This document shows positions 1 through 5,105 of a stretch of 5,432 nt of DNA, in pieces. The first letter of the stretch is position 1. Each line of letters begins with the position of its first letter. Source of the DNA: Eubacteriales bacterium (GTDB taxonomy: Bacteria; Bacillota; Clostridia; Christensenellales; CAG-138); NCBI GenBank assembly GCA_030695285.1, contig JAUYTF010000321.1, positions 1 to 5,432 of the forward strand. The letters are read 5' to 3'. Below the pieces are notes generated by a model. That model made no database searches. It saw nothing but the letters and a program-made list of their open reading frames with translations, and had not been told where the DNA came from. Made by a program: the position numbers and the translations under genes.

Positions 1-31
1 GTCATTGGTTCAAGTCCAATCCCCGCAACCA
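1..31 (+). tRNA. 3' end of a tRNA, probably initiator tRNA-Met (5' part outside window)
   Basis: Only the end of the variable loop, the T-arm and the 3' acceptor strand are present. ATTGG (4-8) pairs with CCAAT (16-20) around the seven-base loop TTCAAGT (9-15), a normal T-arm. The acceptor strand CCCCGCA (21-27), discriminator A28 and encoded CCA (29-31) follow. The end CCCCGCA-A-CCA is the same as in bacterial initiator tRNA-fMet, where A72 is unpaired with C1. The initial bases gtc also fit the AGGTC variable loop of that tRNA. The anticodon is outside the window, so the identity is inferred; the tRNA call itself is firm. A tRNA 3' end is a common integration target for tyrosine-integrase elements, and such an integrase lies 3.1 kb away. 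Confidence 0.85.
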
Positions 32-34
32 GTA

Positions 35-61
35 AAAAACCGCCCAATTCGGGCGGTTTTT
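35..61 (+). terminator. Intrinsic terminator of the tRNA transcript
   Basis: AAAAACCGCCC (35-45) and GGGCGGTTTTT (51-61) form a perfect 11-bp stem with the five-base loop AATTC. The GC-rich core of six pairs runs straight into a T5 tract. It starts three bases after the tRNA CCA, so it most likely ends the tRNA transcript. The A-tract on the other arm means it could also act on minus-strand transcription. Confidence 0.9.
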
Positions 62-350
62 GCGTTTCTTGCAAGAAAAACATTGGCACATAAATGGCTC
101 AAAACCTATTAGCTGATGTTTTTTGATGTTTATTGAGATGCTGGATGGCTTTGGATTGTCCGAGATCGTCAAAAGTTCCTGCTCTTTAGATCAATCATCC
201 TTTGAAGAGATCACTGATTGTCAGAATAATCTGCATTTAGCCAAGATTATAGGTGGTCGCTAAAAGCAAATCCTCCGGGTTTTGCATTCTCAAGTGAGCG
301 GAATTTTGGCGTAGAGCCCACAATAATAAGTTGTCTGCTTACCCTCGAGG
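62..350. other. Non-coding stretch between tRNA terminator and HTH pseudogene
   Basis: I see no supported gene here. A 45-codon plus-strand ORF (126-263) has no ribosome binding site and no recognisable product. The stretch holds a perfect 14-bp palindrome at 65-78, a short direct repeat TGATGTTT (114-121 and 124-131), and a weak hairpin at 266-285 that may end the minus-strand transcript. No second copy of the tRNA 3' end was found here. Confidence 0.6.
261..285 (-). terminator. Possible weak terminator downstream of the HTH pseudogene
   Basis: On the minus strand GCAAA and TTTGC (from 285 inward to 266) pair around a small GC core with one A-A mismatch, followed by CTTTTA. It lies about 65 bases past the stop of the minus-strand HTH pseudogene, where a transcript end is expected. 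The stem is short and imperfect and the T-run is only four long, so this is tentative. Confidence 0.3.
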
Positions 351-780
351 TTATGCCCTATCGCCGCCAATTAGTTGCAGCGAAAAATGAGAAAGAAGCT
401 TTTGCGTATCGATCAGCGAGAGTTGGTGCATCAGGCAATAGAGAATGACAGCGTCCCGCTTGACGCGTGGGGTCAATTCTCCAACCTCGGCCGAGCGCAG
501 CAAGGCTTGCGTCTGCTCCGTGTCGAGCGAAAAGCCAAGCGCGAGTTGCAGCGCTTTGCCGCGGGAAGGTCGCCGTATGGCGTGGAAGAGCTGATGCCCA
601 TAGCTGCGCTCAATGCCCGCGCTGAATCACTTGCTCCCGCGTGATGTTGCGTTCGGCGCAAAGCTGCGCCAGAAACGCCGGGAATGTTGGTTGCGGGCCG
701 ATACAGTAGATCACGTCATCCAGCGAGCCGTGGCGAAGCAGCTTGATTAAATCCCCTGTATCGCAGTTCTGCTTATTCAT
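351..780 (-). pseudogene. HTH-type DNA-binding protein, broken by a frameshift
   Basis: Translation from the ATG at 778-780 gives 56 residues (MNKQNCDTGDLIKLL...) ending at a TGA at 610-612. Moving one frame at about 611, directly after RGH, gives 86 more residues beginning ERSYGHQLFHAIRRPSRGKA and ending at the TAA at 351-353. With one residue restored (RGH-I-ERSYG) the whole protein would be 143 residues. I know this pattern from a Clostridia family of about 140-residue XRE-like proteins. In it, a segment of the type R-x-Y-G-x-Q-x-F-x-G-x-R-x-P-S-R is followed by LQLA-x-GF-x-L and the run RVKRDAVI-YC; all of these are visible here. The start is supported by AAGGA seven bases upstream of the ATG. 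The gene begins 62 bases after the LRR lipoprotein gene on the same strand and may be co-transcribed with it. A sequencing error at 610-613 is the alternative to true decay. Confidence 0.75.
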
Positions 781-842
781 TCGGATTATCCTTTTCCATC
801 TCTTGGGTGAGGCTGTTTCAATCAACACCTCCACACCAAACG

Positions 843-2474
843 TTATTGCCCGGACGGCAGAGCATAGAGTTCATCCACTGTCAGTCCAAAGGCTTTTTTG
901 ATACAGTCCTCCATCAATCCCACTGAGTACAGATGGATATCAACAATATCAGGATTGTTGTATACATCCTTAAAGTACTGCTCTACGGTTTTGTTCGGGT
1001 CACTGCACCAGACATCCTCATATTGCTTGGTATCGGAGTAGAAGTAAAACCCCGCGCCGCCGCCGGTTTTATCGTGCGCCTTGACAAGAAACTTCTTTTC
1101 GCCTGTGAAATAGGTTACCAAAACACCATTTGTATCAGTACCCTGCGGGAAGAAGCCACGCACATCGCCGCCTTCGTCCCAGTCTCCCCAAGCAGGGTTA
1201 TGAACCTCAACGTTGAAATAATGCGCATCCTTTGTTTCGTAGTAATAGCTTGCAATATCCTGCTTTTCCTCAAATCCTAACCCAAGCAGCGAAGAAGGAT
1301 CATAGACTTTTACTTCGCGCTGCAGCAGGAAGAGTATATTGGCTGTCGTACCAAAGGTATCCAACAGGATTTGGTCGAAATCCGCCATTGGTTTAAGGAG
1401 CACATCTCCGCTCGCGTCGGGATAAACTGTTTGCAGGAGTGTCTTTGCTTCGGCTTCGCCGTATTCCATCTTCAAAGCTTCCGCCTTTAAATCATAGGTG
1501 TAGCGGAAGTTTTTGTTGCCTCTGATCAGGAAGTTTTTATCATTTGGGTAATAGGTGATGAAAAGCGCGCGATCAGTTCCATGATTTTTGACCATGACTA
1601 CCGCGTTCACTTCATCTGGATTGCTTTGCTGGCCCCATTCCTCATGATTGACTTGAACGATGATCGTTTCGCTCTTATAACTCTCCACCTGCGGGGCGTT
1701 GTCAATTGGCATAAAGCCCAGATCGCGCAGGGATGCCGCCAACGCAAAGTCCTTTTCGACCAGATTGGGGTAGATGGCGGCAAGCGGAGAATAGTCGGTG
1801 ACCGGGCACCCCTCTAGCCTTAGTTTTTCCAGGTTGACCAGCGTAGAAAGAGGCGTCACGTCGCTGACCTGCGTGTTGGCAAGAGTAAGCCACGACAGCT
1901 CGGTTAAACCGGAAAGCATTTTGACGTCGCTGATTGATGAATATTCCATCAACAGCACACTTAGACCGGTCAGGTTCGCAAGAGGGATGTAGTCCTGCGC
2001 TCGACAGTTGAACAGCGTCAGCCAGCCGAGGCTTGTTAATCCAGAAAGCGGCTCGATATCAGCAACAGGATTGCCTCCCAGAGACAAGGACTTAAGCTTT
2101 GTTAGGCCCGCCAGCGGCGATATATCGCCGATTGCGTGAAAGTGCAGCTCTAAGTTTTCGAGATTCGTAAAATTCTCTAGACCGCTTAAATCTTTGATTT
2201 GTGATCCTTCGGCAGGTTCCGGCTGCCAATCGATATTGAGCTTGAGTTCCTTAACTGCGTCCGTTTCGGCAATGGTGATATCCCCTTCGGGCTTGTTCAT
2301 TTCCGCGCGCACCATTTTTTCGAGCACGGGATCGGTGAAAGTGACGATCTGCGGGGGTGTAGCTGTTGCCTCCGCTTGCGGTTCCGGTGATGTGCTGGTG
2401 GCCGCTGGCGAAGCACAAGCGGCAAAGCACAGCGTGAATAGAACGACGAAACATGTGAGGAGAGTCTTCTTCAT
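843..2474 (-). CDS. Leucine-rich repeat surface lipoprotein with duplicated C-terminal module
   Basis: This is a 543-residue exported protein. Residues 1-19 form a lipoprotein signal peptide (MKK, then a hydrophobic stretch) ending FAA before Cys20, the expected lipidation site; Phe at -3 is slightly off consensus. A low-complexity Ser/Thr/Pro/Ala/Glu linker (21-42) follows. Residues 43-80 match the cap that precedes LRRs in many Firmicute proteins (F-T-D-x-x-L-E-x-x-V-R, then GDIT). Six consecutive 22-residue SDS22/internalin-type repeats cover 103-234, each with the L-x-x-L-x-L core and a D-(I/V/Y)-x-P-L-type turn. Residues 249-375 and 396-530 are two related copies of a module I do not recognise. 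LRRs usually bind protein or glycan ligands, so an extracellular binding or sensing role is inferred; no catalytic motif is visible. The start at 2474 is chosen over upstream ATGs because AAGGAAGG lies eight bases before it and it begins the signal peptide. The HTH pseudogene follows on the same strand. Confidence 0.9.
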   Translation of the reverse strand: MKKTLLTCFVVLFTLCFAACASPAATSTSPEPQAEATATPPQIVTFTDPVLEKMVRAEMNKPEGDITIAETDAVKELKLNIDWQPEPAEGSQIKDLSGLENFTNLENLELHFHAIGDISPLAGLTKLKSLSLGGNPVADIEPLSGLTSLGWLTLFNCRAQDYIPLANLTGLSVLLMEYSSISDVKMLSGLTELSWLTLANTQVSDVTPLSTLVNLEKLRLEGCPVTDYSPLAAIYPNLVEKDFALAASLRDLGFMPIDNAPQVESYKSETIIVQVNHEEWGQQSNPDEVNAVVMVKNHGTDRALFITYYPNDKNFLIRGNKNFRYTYDLKAEALKMEYGEAEAKTLLQTVYPDASGDVLLKPMADFDQILLDTFGTTANILFLLQREVKVYDPSSLLGLGFEEKQDIASYYYETKDAHYFNVEVHNPAWGDWDEGGDVRGFFPQGTDTNGVLVTYFTGEKKFLVKAHDKTGGGAGFYFYSDTKQYEDVWCSDPNKTVEQYFKDVYNNPDIVDIHLYSVGLMEDCIKKAFGLTVDELYALPSGQ

Positions 2475-2535
2475 GGTTGTATCCTTCCTTCTGCGCATGT
2501 GCTTTGCGCAATCCTGATATTGGAACTGTATCATC

Positions 2536-2578
2536 AAAAAAACGAAAATGGTATGCAGGCTGCACACATTCCGTTTTT
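2536..2578 (-). terminator. Terminator-like hairpin in the leader of the LRR gene
   Basis: On the minus strand AAAAACG (2578-2572) pairs with CGTTTTT (2544-2538), and GTGTGCA (2567-2561) pairs with TGCATAC (2557-2551) around a three-base loop. Small bulges lie between the two stems, and a run of seven T (2542-2536) closes the structure. Several pairs are G-U only in the minus-strand RNA and become A-C mismatches in the plus-strand RNA, so the structure favours minus-strand transcripts. It lies 60 bases before the LRR start. It may end transcription from the XRE region or act as an attenuator. Confidence 0.5.
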
Positions 2579-2604
2579 AGCAAGAATGTTTCAATAAGAT
2601 ATCA

Positions 2605-2632
2605 ATTACAAAATAGCGAGGAAAATTCGCAA
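2605..2632 (-). promoter_or_regulatory. Candidate sigma-A promoter upstream of the LRR gene
   Basis: On the minus strand TTGCGA (2632-2627) and TGTAAT (2610-2605) are spaced by 16 bases. They match the -35 and -10 consensus at four and five of six positions. The candidate lies upstream of the terminator-like hairpin at 2536-2578, so a transcript from it would pass through that hairpin. AT-rich DNA often gives such matches by chance. Confidence 0.3.
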
Positions 2633-2727
2633 CAGATAAGATATGACTACCCATCATAAACTACTTCGATGCTTTGGGGAAATGAAATGTTTCGTTTGCG
2701 TTCTTTTAGCGCTTCACAGTCGAAAAA

Positions 2728-2949
2728 TCACATTCGGTTGGGCAAGTCAAGAAGCCAGTCAGATGATACTTCGTAATACTCTGCAAATCAAATTAGGGAA
2801 GGGATATTAGGTAAGCTGCGCCCTTTCTCCCAAGCAGCCACTGACTGCTGCACAACGCCAACAGAGATACCTAACTGTAGTTGGGTTTCATTCTTGCTTA
2901 TGCGGATCTCCCTGATTCTCAATCCAAGCTTTTCTCCATAGCTTCCCAT
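2728..2949 (-). pseudogene. XRE-family HTH regulator interrupted by an in-frame TGA
   Basis: The ATG at 2949 has GGAGG eight bases upstream and begins MGSYGEKLGLRIREIR. The HTH of Cro/C1 (XRE) type covers about residues 8-53: LRIREIR helix, TQLQLGISVGV, recognition helix VVQQSVAAWEKGR, then the typical LPNIPSLI. A TGA at 2788-2790 stops the protein at 53 residues. Reading on in the same frame gives FAEYYEVSSDWLLDLPNRM and then a TGA at 2728-2730. This is exactly the kind of helix that normally follows in XRE repressors (compare LADYFGVSTDYLLG-type endings). The full reading is 73 residues with one codon lost, so this is a nonsense mutation in a formerly intact gene. The 53-residue product still has the DNA-binding helices but lacks the last helix. 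An upstream ATG at 3066 has no ribosome binding site. The gene follows the integrase on the same strand, as a prophage or element repressor might. Confidence 0.8.
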
Positions 2950-3100
2950 ACGGTTTGCCTCCAAACTAATGAAATCTTGTTTTTTTCTTTTCTTGTGGAG
3001 ATGAGCGATATAAGCAGCGGTTCCTTCGAAGATGATCGCACTTGAAGTTGAGTTGACGAATTCCATTGGTTTTCTGCCGAATCGAACTGATATTGTTAGT

Positions 3101-3130
3101 ATTGTATTATTTTAATCAAAGGGTCGTCAA
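3101..3130 (-). promoter_or_regulatory. Likely sigma-A promoter for the XRE regulator
   Basis: On the minus strand TTGACG (3130-3125) and TACAAT (3106-3101) are separated by 18 bases, each matching consensus at five of six positions. It starts three bases after the integrase stop codon and would produce a leader of about 145 bases before the XRE start at 2949. This is the best promoter match I see in the window. Confidence 0.5.
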
Positions 3131-3133
3131 CAC

Positions 3134-4021
3134 TTATCCTCTTTTCAGTCCCAAGGCATCAACTAGCACCTCCGCCGCTTTCTCATCCGCCGTCCTGATT
3201 GCGTGTGCGTAGATGTTCGAAGTGGTCGAGGTCTGTTCATGCCCCGCTCGGTAGCTCACCGTCCGCAATGGAATCCCCGCCGCGAGGAGCAGCGTGATGT
3301 TTGTGTGCCGCAGTGAATGGATCGAAATCTGCGGTAGGTCGGTCCGTGAAATGAAGTCGTGAAACCAGCCCGTTATGCTGTCTGGATGGACCGGCGTGCC
3401 GTCGTCCTGTGCAAAAATCCGGTCGCTGTCAACCCATCGATCACCCATCGCAATTCTCTGTTTCCGCTGCCATTTGCGATGTGTTTTCAGGAGTTCGAAT
3501 GCCTGCTCCGGCAGTTTGATCGTGCGCACGGATGAATCTGTTTTGGTGCCTTTTGTAAATACACCCTTTTCTGGTAGGTATTGCGACGTCCGGCAAACCG
3601 TGATCATGTTGTTCTTGAAGTCGATGTCTTTCCATTCCAATCCACACAACTCTCCGCGCCGTACTCCGCTGAGCAGGAAAATCCGAATCATAACCTGATT
3701 CTGGTATGGTTCATTGTCCAAAAGGTGTAGGAGTGTAGCGGTCTGTTCTTCATCAAGGTATTTCGCTTCCTTGCGCTCAAACCTCGACGGTTTCACACGG
3801 CGAGTCGGATTGTCCGTGATGACCTGCCAGAACACAGCCTGGTTGAGGATCGACGAGATCAGCCGGTGATCTTGTATGTTCAGCGCTTCTTTTATCTGCC
3901 GTTTCGTCATGCCGGGGTCTGGCCGCCAGGTCATGGTTTTGCGTTTTTGCCGTCCATTGAGGCCGTACCCCTCGCTGACCATGATCATGTAGCCGCCGTT
4001 TCGTTCCAATATGGTTGCCAT
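3134..4021 (-). CDS. Tyrosine recombinase (integrase) lacking most of the core-binding domain
   Basis: This is a 295-residue site-specific recombinase of the type that integrates and excises phages and conjugative elements through a covalent tyrosine-DNA intermediate. Residues 1-48 are the AP2-like arm-binding domain (MATILERNGGY, then MTWRPDPGMTKRQI). Residues 52-79 (HRLISSILNQAVFWQVITDN) are the last helices of the core-binding domain, and about 85-290 form the catalytic domain. Visible catalytic residues are R121 (SGVRRGEL), K160 (TKGTKTDSS), H235-x-x-R238 (HSLRH), H261 (AGHEQTSTT) and Y271 (NIYAH). Related clostridial integrases are about 370-400 residues with a full core-binding domain between KRQI and HRLISS. 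Here about 90 residues are missing, in frame, near residue 49 (about base 3877). The fold may therefore be unable to clamp DNA normally. GGAAGGGCGG precedes the ATG. The excisionase-like gene is 88 bases upstream on the same strand. Confidence 0.9.
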   Translation of the reverse strand: MATILERNGGYMIMVSEGYGLNGRQKRKTMTWRPDPGMTKRQIKEALNIQDHRLISSILNQAVFWQVITDNPTRRVKPSRFERKEAKYLDEEQTATLLHLLDNEPYQNQVMIRIFLLSGVRRGELCGLEWKDIDFKNNMITVCRTSQYLPEKGVFTKGTKTDSSVRTIKLPEQAFELLKTHRKWQRKQRIAMGDRWVDSDRIFAQDDGTPVHPDSITGWFHDFISRTDLPQISIHSLRHTNITLLLAAGIPLRTVSYRAGHEQTSTTSNIYAHAIRTADEKAAEVLVDALGLKRG

Positions 4022-4060
4022 ACTGCATCCGCCCTTCCGAGGTAGTTTGTATGTTCGCTC

Positions 4061-4105
4061 TAGTCGAACCGACTATCAAGTCTTATCTTTGATGTTTACC
4101 AAAGA
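4061..4105. repeat. Two small inverted repeats between the excisionase-like gene and integrase
   Basis: TAGTCG-AAC-CGACTA (4061-4075) is a perfect six-base inverted repeat with a three-base loop. TCTTTG (4086-4091) and CAAAGA (4100-4105) form a second with an eight-base loop. Neither is followed by a T-run, so they are not terminators. They sit in the 88-base gap before the integrase start and could be RNA hairpins controlling integrase translation or protein-binding sites; the sequence does not decide. Confidence 0.45.
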
Positions 4106-4109
4106 AATA

Positions 4110-4334
4110 TCAGGCGTTACCCTGGGCACCCTTTCTTAGGTGCTCGATGAGCAAATCAACATCAACCAGATACTTCTTGCCGCATTTCATTCGCGGCACC
4201 GCACCTGAAACAATCAAGCAGCGTACATAGTTGGCGGTAAATGCGGTCTCAGGATCTGCTTCCTTGATGCACTCATACGCTTCCGTCAAGGTTCTCATAC
4301 GCGGCAAACGCAGAATTGCTCCATGTTCCTCCAT
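4110..4334 (-). CDS. Small excisionase-like winged-helix DNA-binding protein
   Basis: The product is 74 residues. Residues 13-66 (RMRTLTEAYECIKEADPETA, then YVRCLIVSGAVP and CGKKYLVDVDLLIEHL) have the layout of the MerR/excisionase HTH_17 group: an N-terminal helix with a T-x-x-E-A motif, a recognition helix near 35-43, a wing at 44-57 with a KYLV strand, and a final LIEHL helix. Such proteins are frequent in clostridial mobile elements beside tyrosine integrases, where they bend DNA and direct excision, or act as small regulators. The start follows the upstream gene's TAA by only three bases, and its Shine-Dalgarno AGGGGAG lies inside the end of that gene, so translation is probably coupled. 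The integrase follows. Excisionase function is inferred from fold type and position. Confidence 0.75.
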   Translation of the reverse strand: MEEHGAILRLPRMRTLTEAYECIKEADPETAFTANYVRCLIVSGAVPRMKCGKKYLVDVDLLIEHLRKGAQGNA

Positions 4335-4337
4335 GGA

Positions 4338-4823
4338 TTACTCCCCTTTCGTTTGACCAATCAGGTGTTCCGCCGTACCTGTAATCAGCGCAGAGACATC
4401 GACCTGCGCGGCGGTCAGCACGTCCATGGCGGATGCGGACAGCTTCGCAGTAGTCTTCTTAAAGAGCAATTGACCGAGTTGTGCGATTTCTTCCTTGGCC
4501 AATTTGCCGTCCGCGTCTGCCGCTTTCATTCCGTCAACGACCGTCTGCTTCAATTCACCGACTGTGATCTGCGCCAGCTTGATCAACTCCTGCTGCGCGC
4601 GGTTCACAGTATCCAGCTGCGTCGCCCTACCGATTTTTGACGTCAACCAAGCGCCGAACATGCCGATCAGCGCAATAAAAAATGCCGCGGCGATGTTCAC
4701 GGCATTCTCGATCAAGATATCGGCGACGATGGCGTCTACGGTTCCACCCGAGTCAGCCAGCGCGAAGGCGGGCAGCGCGAGCATCAGGAGCGCGAGTAGT
4801 ACCAGAATCAGTTTCTTTTTCAT
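4338..4823 (-). CDS. Holin-like or exported membrane protein, phage type
   Basis: The product is 161 residues. MKKK followed by a long hydrophobic run (5-20) and AFALA before Asp24 looks like a cleavable signal peptide. A second hydrophobic helix spans about 41-61 (VNIAAAFFIALIGMFGAWL). The remainder (65-161) is charged and helical, with a segment of the type D-A-D-G-K-L-A-K-E-E-I-A-Q-L and an ending ALITGTAEHLIGQ. The plan of one membrane helix followed by an amphipathic tail rich in Lys, Ala and Gln resembles LL-H-type phage holins (superfamily 6) and hypothetical proteins in clostridial prophages. I recognise the style rather than a specific family member. It would sit in the cell membrane. 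AAAGGG lies nine bases before the ATG. It is followed directly by the excisionase-like gene and preceded by a small hypothetical ORF, all on one strand. No endolysin gene is present beside it, which is unusual for a lysis cassette. Confidence 0.6.
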   Translation of the reverse strand: MKKKLILVLLALLMLALPAFALADSGGTVDAIVADILIENAVNIAAAFFIALIGMFGAWLTSKIGRATQLDTVNRAQQELIKLAQITVGELKQTVVDGMKAADADGKLAKEEIAQLGQLLFKKTTAKLSASAMDVLTAAQVDVSALITGTAEHLIGQTKGE

Positions 4824-4841
4824 TTTGGTTTTCCCTTTCTT

Positions 4842-5006
4842 TTATATTGATGTAGCCTGCTCCGAGGCAAGCTCGTGGACAAAATCTTCGTATTCCTCTT
4901 GCGCAACCTTCGCTTTATCGCGCGCGGTCTTCATCTCGCCGTTTGTTTCACCACGCTCTACGGCGATACAGGTCGCCAAAGAAAGCGATAGGCTCGCATC
5001 CTGCAT
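4842..5006 (-). CDS. Small hypothetical protein upstream of the holin-like gene
   Basis: The reading frame from the ATG at 5006 encodes 54 residues, starting MQDASLSLSLATCIAVERGE and ending with a charged, probably helical or coiled-coil tail (MKTARDKAKVAQEEYEDFVH, then ELASEQATSI). I do not recognise the family. Codon third positions in the second half look like those of neighbouring genes, and the stop lies 18 bases before the holin-like ATG, which suggests a shared transcript. The start is uncertain. The frame is open back to a TTG at 5066, which falls within the MarR promoter region and has no ribosome binding site; the ATG at 5006 has only a weak GAAAG; an ATG at 4934 would leave 30 residues. 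It could be the truncated 3' end of a phage gene. Confidence 0.35.
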   Translation of the reverse strand: MQDASLSLSLATCIAVERGETNGEMKTARDKAKVAQEEYEDFVHELASEQATSI

Positions 5007-5052
5007 TACTTTCAAAAAGATTTTTGTGGTGCATAGACTGTCGAAAATATCT

Positions 5053-5091
5053 GTTGCAATGCGCAACTATTTCGTGTTACACTATTTGCAA
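5053..5091. promoter_or_regulatory. Inverted-repeat operator region upstream of marR-type gene
   Basis: GTTGC-AATGC-GCAAC (5053-5067) is a perfect interrupted palindrome overlapping the -35 hexamer. GTGTTACAC (5074-5082) is a perfect nine-base palindrome covering most of the -10. The hexamer TTGCAA occurs at 5054-5059 and again at 5086-5091, 32 bases or about three helical turns apart. ACTATTT is repeated at 5066-5072 and 5081-5087. MarR proteins usually bind such palindromes in their own promoters, so autoregulation is likely, but the exact operator is inferred. Confidence 0.5.
5054..5083 (+). promoter_or_regulatory. Extended -10 promoter of the MarR-type gene
   Basis: TTGCAA (5054-5059) and TACACT (5078-5083) are 18 bases apart, each matching consensus at four of six positions. 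A TG dinucleotide (5075-5076) one base before the -10 makes it an extended -10 element. Transcription would start near 5090, giving a leader of about 16 bases that consists mostly of the AAGGAGG ribosome binding site (5090-5096). Confidence 0.5.
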
Positions 5092-5105
5092 GGAGGAGTG
5101 ACAGT

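Noticed and set aside
126..263. 45-residue plus-strand ORF (MFIEMLDGFGLSEIV...)
   Set aside because: There is no ribosome binding site, no promoter and no recognised family. Its length is within chance expectation for this AT-rich stretch.
375..644. 89-residue plus-strand ORF
   Set aside because: It is antisense to the conserved C-terminal half of the frameshifted HTH gene, has no ribosome binding site and shows no recognisable protein features.
806..837. Imperfect hairpin between the LRR and HTH genes considered as a terminator
   Set aside because: GGTGTGG/CCTCACC pairs with a mismatch and a long loop, and there is no T-run after it on the minus strand, so it is not a plausible terminator.
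933..1280. Plus-strand ORF of 115 residues
   Set aside because: It is a shadow of the LRR lipoprotein gene, whose minus-strand frame has clear repeats and a signal peptide.
2728..2790. TGA read as tryptophan or selenocysteine
   Set aside because: The excisionase-like gene ends at TGA, tryptophans in neighbouring genes use TGG, and no Sec-type protein family or SECIS-like hairpin was recognised here.
2949..3066. 39-residue N-terminal extension of the XRE regulator from the ATG at 3066
   Set aside because: The upstream ATG lacks a ribosome binding site and the extension matches no XRE feature, whereas the ATG at 2949 has GGAGG at ideal spacing and starts the HTH domain.
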